Below are positions 61,754 through 64,000 of a stretch of 64,000 nucleotides of DNA, piece by piece; the first letter of the stretch is position 1, and each line of letters opens with the position of its first letter. The notes under the pieces are model-generated. The model saw nothing but the letters and a program-made list of their open reading frames with translations, made no database searches and was not told where the DNA came from. The stretch comes from Sciurus carolinensis. Taxonomy: Eukaryota > Chordata > Mammalia > Rodentia > Sciuridae. The stretch covers positions 175,401,598-175,465,597 of the forward strand of contig NC_062217.1 of NCBI RefSeq assembly GCF_902686445.1, read 5' to 3'. A program made the position numbers and the translations under genes.

Positions 61754-64000
61754 GTGAGCCCGGCTCAGGCCCGCGCCTTGCTAGGCGCCCCCTGCCCGCC
61801 GCCCAGAATGGGCCTGTATGCGGGGCGGGCCCTCTTGGTCTTGCCTGTGGTTCCGCCTCCGCGCGAGCTCAGTCCCGGCGCTGGCGCTATACCAGTCTCG
61901 CGACTAGAGTGACCGCGAGGCCGCGCGGGACCCCCGTGCGGAGCGGGCGCGCAGGCCCGGTCCGCCCGCTTTCCGGAGCCTCCAGTGCTCTTGGGAAGAG
62001 CCCAGGGCCTCGAGCGCCTGCCGCCGGAAGCTCAAGGTGGCTGTCTTCCCGCGGGGCCGGGCGGACGATGATGTGGGCTGACTGGGCAGAGAGATCTGCT
62101 CTCCGGAAGGCTGGCGTTGGAGGCCTTTGTTGACCGCTGGGCCTCCGGACGCGCAGGTGCTGTTCCTGGCCTAGCCCGGCGCCCGCTGGCCCCCTGGACG
62201 CGCCTCTGTGGCGTCGGGAGCTCTTTGTCAGAAACAAAGCGGTTTAGCCCTGGCCGCTTGGCCGAGAGCCCCTGGAGGCCCCTGGACCCCTCCGGGAAGT
62301 CCAGGTTTGGACATTCCAAGAGAGGCGAGCACTCACCACTGACCACAACCTACAACCCCAGCCTTTGGCGGGACAGATCCCCCTCCCAGACACCCACAGG
62401 CACCACGAGGAGGAGGTCCAGCTGTCCACCCCGCCTTCCCAGGAAACAAAGCCTCCCCACAGAGGCGGCTGGGAACCCGAGGAAGGGGAGCGGAGGGGAG
62501 TCTCCTAGGGTCCCAGACCCAACTCTGGGCGGTGGAATCTGTTTGACATGTAGGCCAGTAGCCTTCAGAGGTCTCATTCCTTCCTGAGAAACTCAAAGAG
62601 GAAAGAGTCTCTCCACTTGCCTCTGCCTGAACAGGAGGGCCTCCTGCCTCAAGACTGCCCACTGCCCTACAGGGTCAAGGCCTGAGGAGGAAGCCCCATC
62701 AGCCAGCTGGCACTCGGGTGGCAGGTGGTGTGTGGGGACAGCCAGAGAACCCTCCAAGGTGGTGAAGCAGCAGAGCCTAGGAGGAGGCTGGGCTGTTGAC
62801 CAGCAGTTTCACCCATCCTGATGGGGTATCTTGAGTGTCCACTACAGCCCAGCTCATTCCTGTTGACTCCAAACCCAGGAGAGACCCCAGAATCCAAGTT
62901 CTGTTGCCTAAAAACTGAGGACATGAACAGAAACCCCAGATCATAAGTCTCCTCCGGCCCCAAGCCTTCCCTTTTCTGGCTGGATCTTCCAGTGTTTGCT
63001 GAGAATGAGCTGGTCCGTGGGGAGGTGGGTGGGTCCTGGCTGGGGCAGCAGCCTGGCCTGAACCTGGCTGCAGGGGCCCAGCAGCGGGTGGCTCTGATGG
63101 GTCCTGGCTGAGGCTAGTGCTCAGTGGCCATGGGCCCAATGGGCCGTAGAGCCTGCAGGGTGAGGTGGGGATGGGCTTGGCCAGCTGCTTCTGTACAGGC
63201 CAGGGAGCGTTTTCAGCTCTGTGGACCACATTGTTCCCATTACACCTGAGCAGTCCTGGAAAAGACAGTCACGGGCAGTTTCTAAAGAAACTCCATCTGT
63301 TGGCACTGAAATGTGAATTTTGTAAGATTTTACGAGTCAACAAAATATTCTTTTGATTTTGTTCAACCAATATGCAACCTAAAAACCACGGGTCAGATGT
63401 CTGAGGACAGTGGTGCCTTGCCCTCCGCCTCCCAGAGCTGTTCTTGCTGCTCTCAGGTGGCTCTCTTGGCCTCAGGCAGACGGTGGGCCGAGGCCAGCAC
63501 CTCTGTAAGTGCAGGTGGTCTAGAAGGAAGTGCGCTCTCACCACTCCTGACCTCCTGTGCCTGGTCCTCTGTCCTCCTCTGTGAGTCTGTCCTCACCACC
63601 ACAGAGGCGAGGCGGGCCCCTCTGATGGCCATGCAGAATCCCACGGATGACACCCGGCTTCTGCCCAGCTCCTCTTCCTGACCATTGGTAGCATTCTTAG
63701 AAGTGGTTCTGTGGCTGCCAAGCCTTGGACTCAATCCCTGTCTACTGCCACAGCAGTGAGGTTAGCCCACAGAACTGGCCTCACTCCCTGGCACCTGGTT
63801 CACCCACTTGGAGTGCCTCCAGGTAGCCAGAACCCGTGGTCACCGCTGGCTTCCTTTCCCTTCTCTCCGTGGCCTTTCCACCAGCAAGCGCTTCCCTGCA
63901 AATCCCAGGCCCCCTGGAATCCATTGCTCCTCCATAACCCTTATCTACCTGGACAACCTCAGACACCCAGGCAGAACCCGGTCTCCTTGTTCAACTCCAC
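61754..64000 (+). other. DPYSL4: DPYSL4 intron 1, 5' part
   Basis: The first 0.6 kb belongs to the CpG island; the rest is ordinary GC-rich intron. No second exon, SINE, LTR or RNA gene was recognised before the window ends. Confidence 0.8.

Larger units (their letters stand above)
60290..62330 (+). promoter_or_regulatory. DPYSL4: CpG island of DPYSL4
   Basis: GC-rich with dense CpG (for example 60,540-60,830 and 61,470-61,990) after a CpG-poor flank. It covers the upstream region, 5' UTR, first coding exon and start of intron 1. No TATA box was seen near the likely start. Features inside it include a split REST-like site (60396-60422), a duplicated GC-box module (61481-61534) and further GC boxes (61548-61566). 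Confidence 0.9.

Noticed and set aside
61754..62133. Continuation of the DPYSL4 frame past 61753
   Set aside because: The consensus donor GTGAGC directly follows ACG and the downstream translation has no CRMP similarity.

Overview
This is mammalian nuclear DNA, not bacterial: spliced genes with GT/AG introns, a CpG-island promoter, and old LTR, LINE and SINE insertions. The SINEs at 362-552 and 7933-8150 are B1-like left halves joined to an ID/tRNA-like right half ('...TTAGCAAGGCCC...GGTTGGGGATGTGACTCAG...GGTTCAGTCCCTGGAACC'). That composite is typical of squirrel-family rodents, so the source is probably a ground squirrel, marmot or tree squirrel (inference from the repeats).

Two protein-coding genes lie head to tail on the + strand. 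Positions 1 to about 59,540 hold the body and 3' end of JAKMIP3 (Janus kinase and microtubule interacting protein 3, also NECC2), a long coiled-coil neuronal/neuroendocrine protein. I placed 20 coding exons (3974-4471 through 42873-42923). They join without a frame break into 800 codons ending in a 16-residue hydrophobic tail. The first coding exon, with the start codon, lies upstream of the window. Every junction is phase 0. The transcript probably continues by splicing after the stop codon and ends at the AATAAA at 59517, in AT-rich UTR-like sequence.

About 2 kb further on a CpG island (about 60,290-62,330) carries the promoter, 5' UTR and first coding exon (61715-61753) of DPYSL4 (CRMP3). 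The rest of the window is its first intron. The order JAKMIP3-DPYSL4 matches human 10q26.3 and parallels JAKMIP1-CRMP1 and JAKMIP2-DPYSL3.

The introns hold MaLR-type LTRs, MLT2-like ERVL LTRs (one carrying an eight-copy 46-bp minisatellite), antisense L1 sequence, ID/B1 SINEs, a 0.9-kb TCCA-type microsatellite, a 0.28-kb purine tract and smaller tandem repeats. I found no tRNA, rRNA, CRISPR array or intact mobile-element gene, and nothing I would call an undescribed biological system. The most useful leads are the separately encoded tail anchor and how its use could be switched, the probable 3'-UTR intron, the split REST-like site upstream of DPYSL4, the duplicated GC-box/octamer module, and the all-symmetric exon structure.
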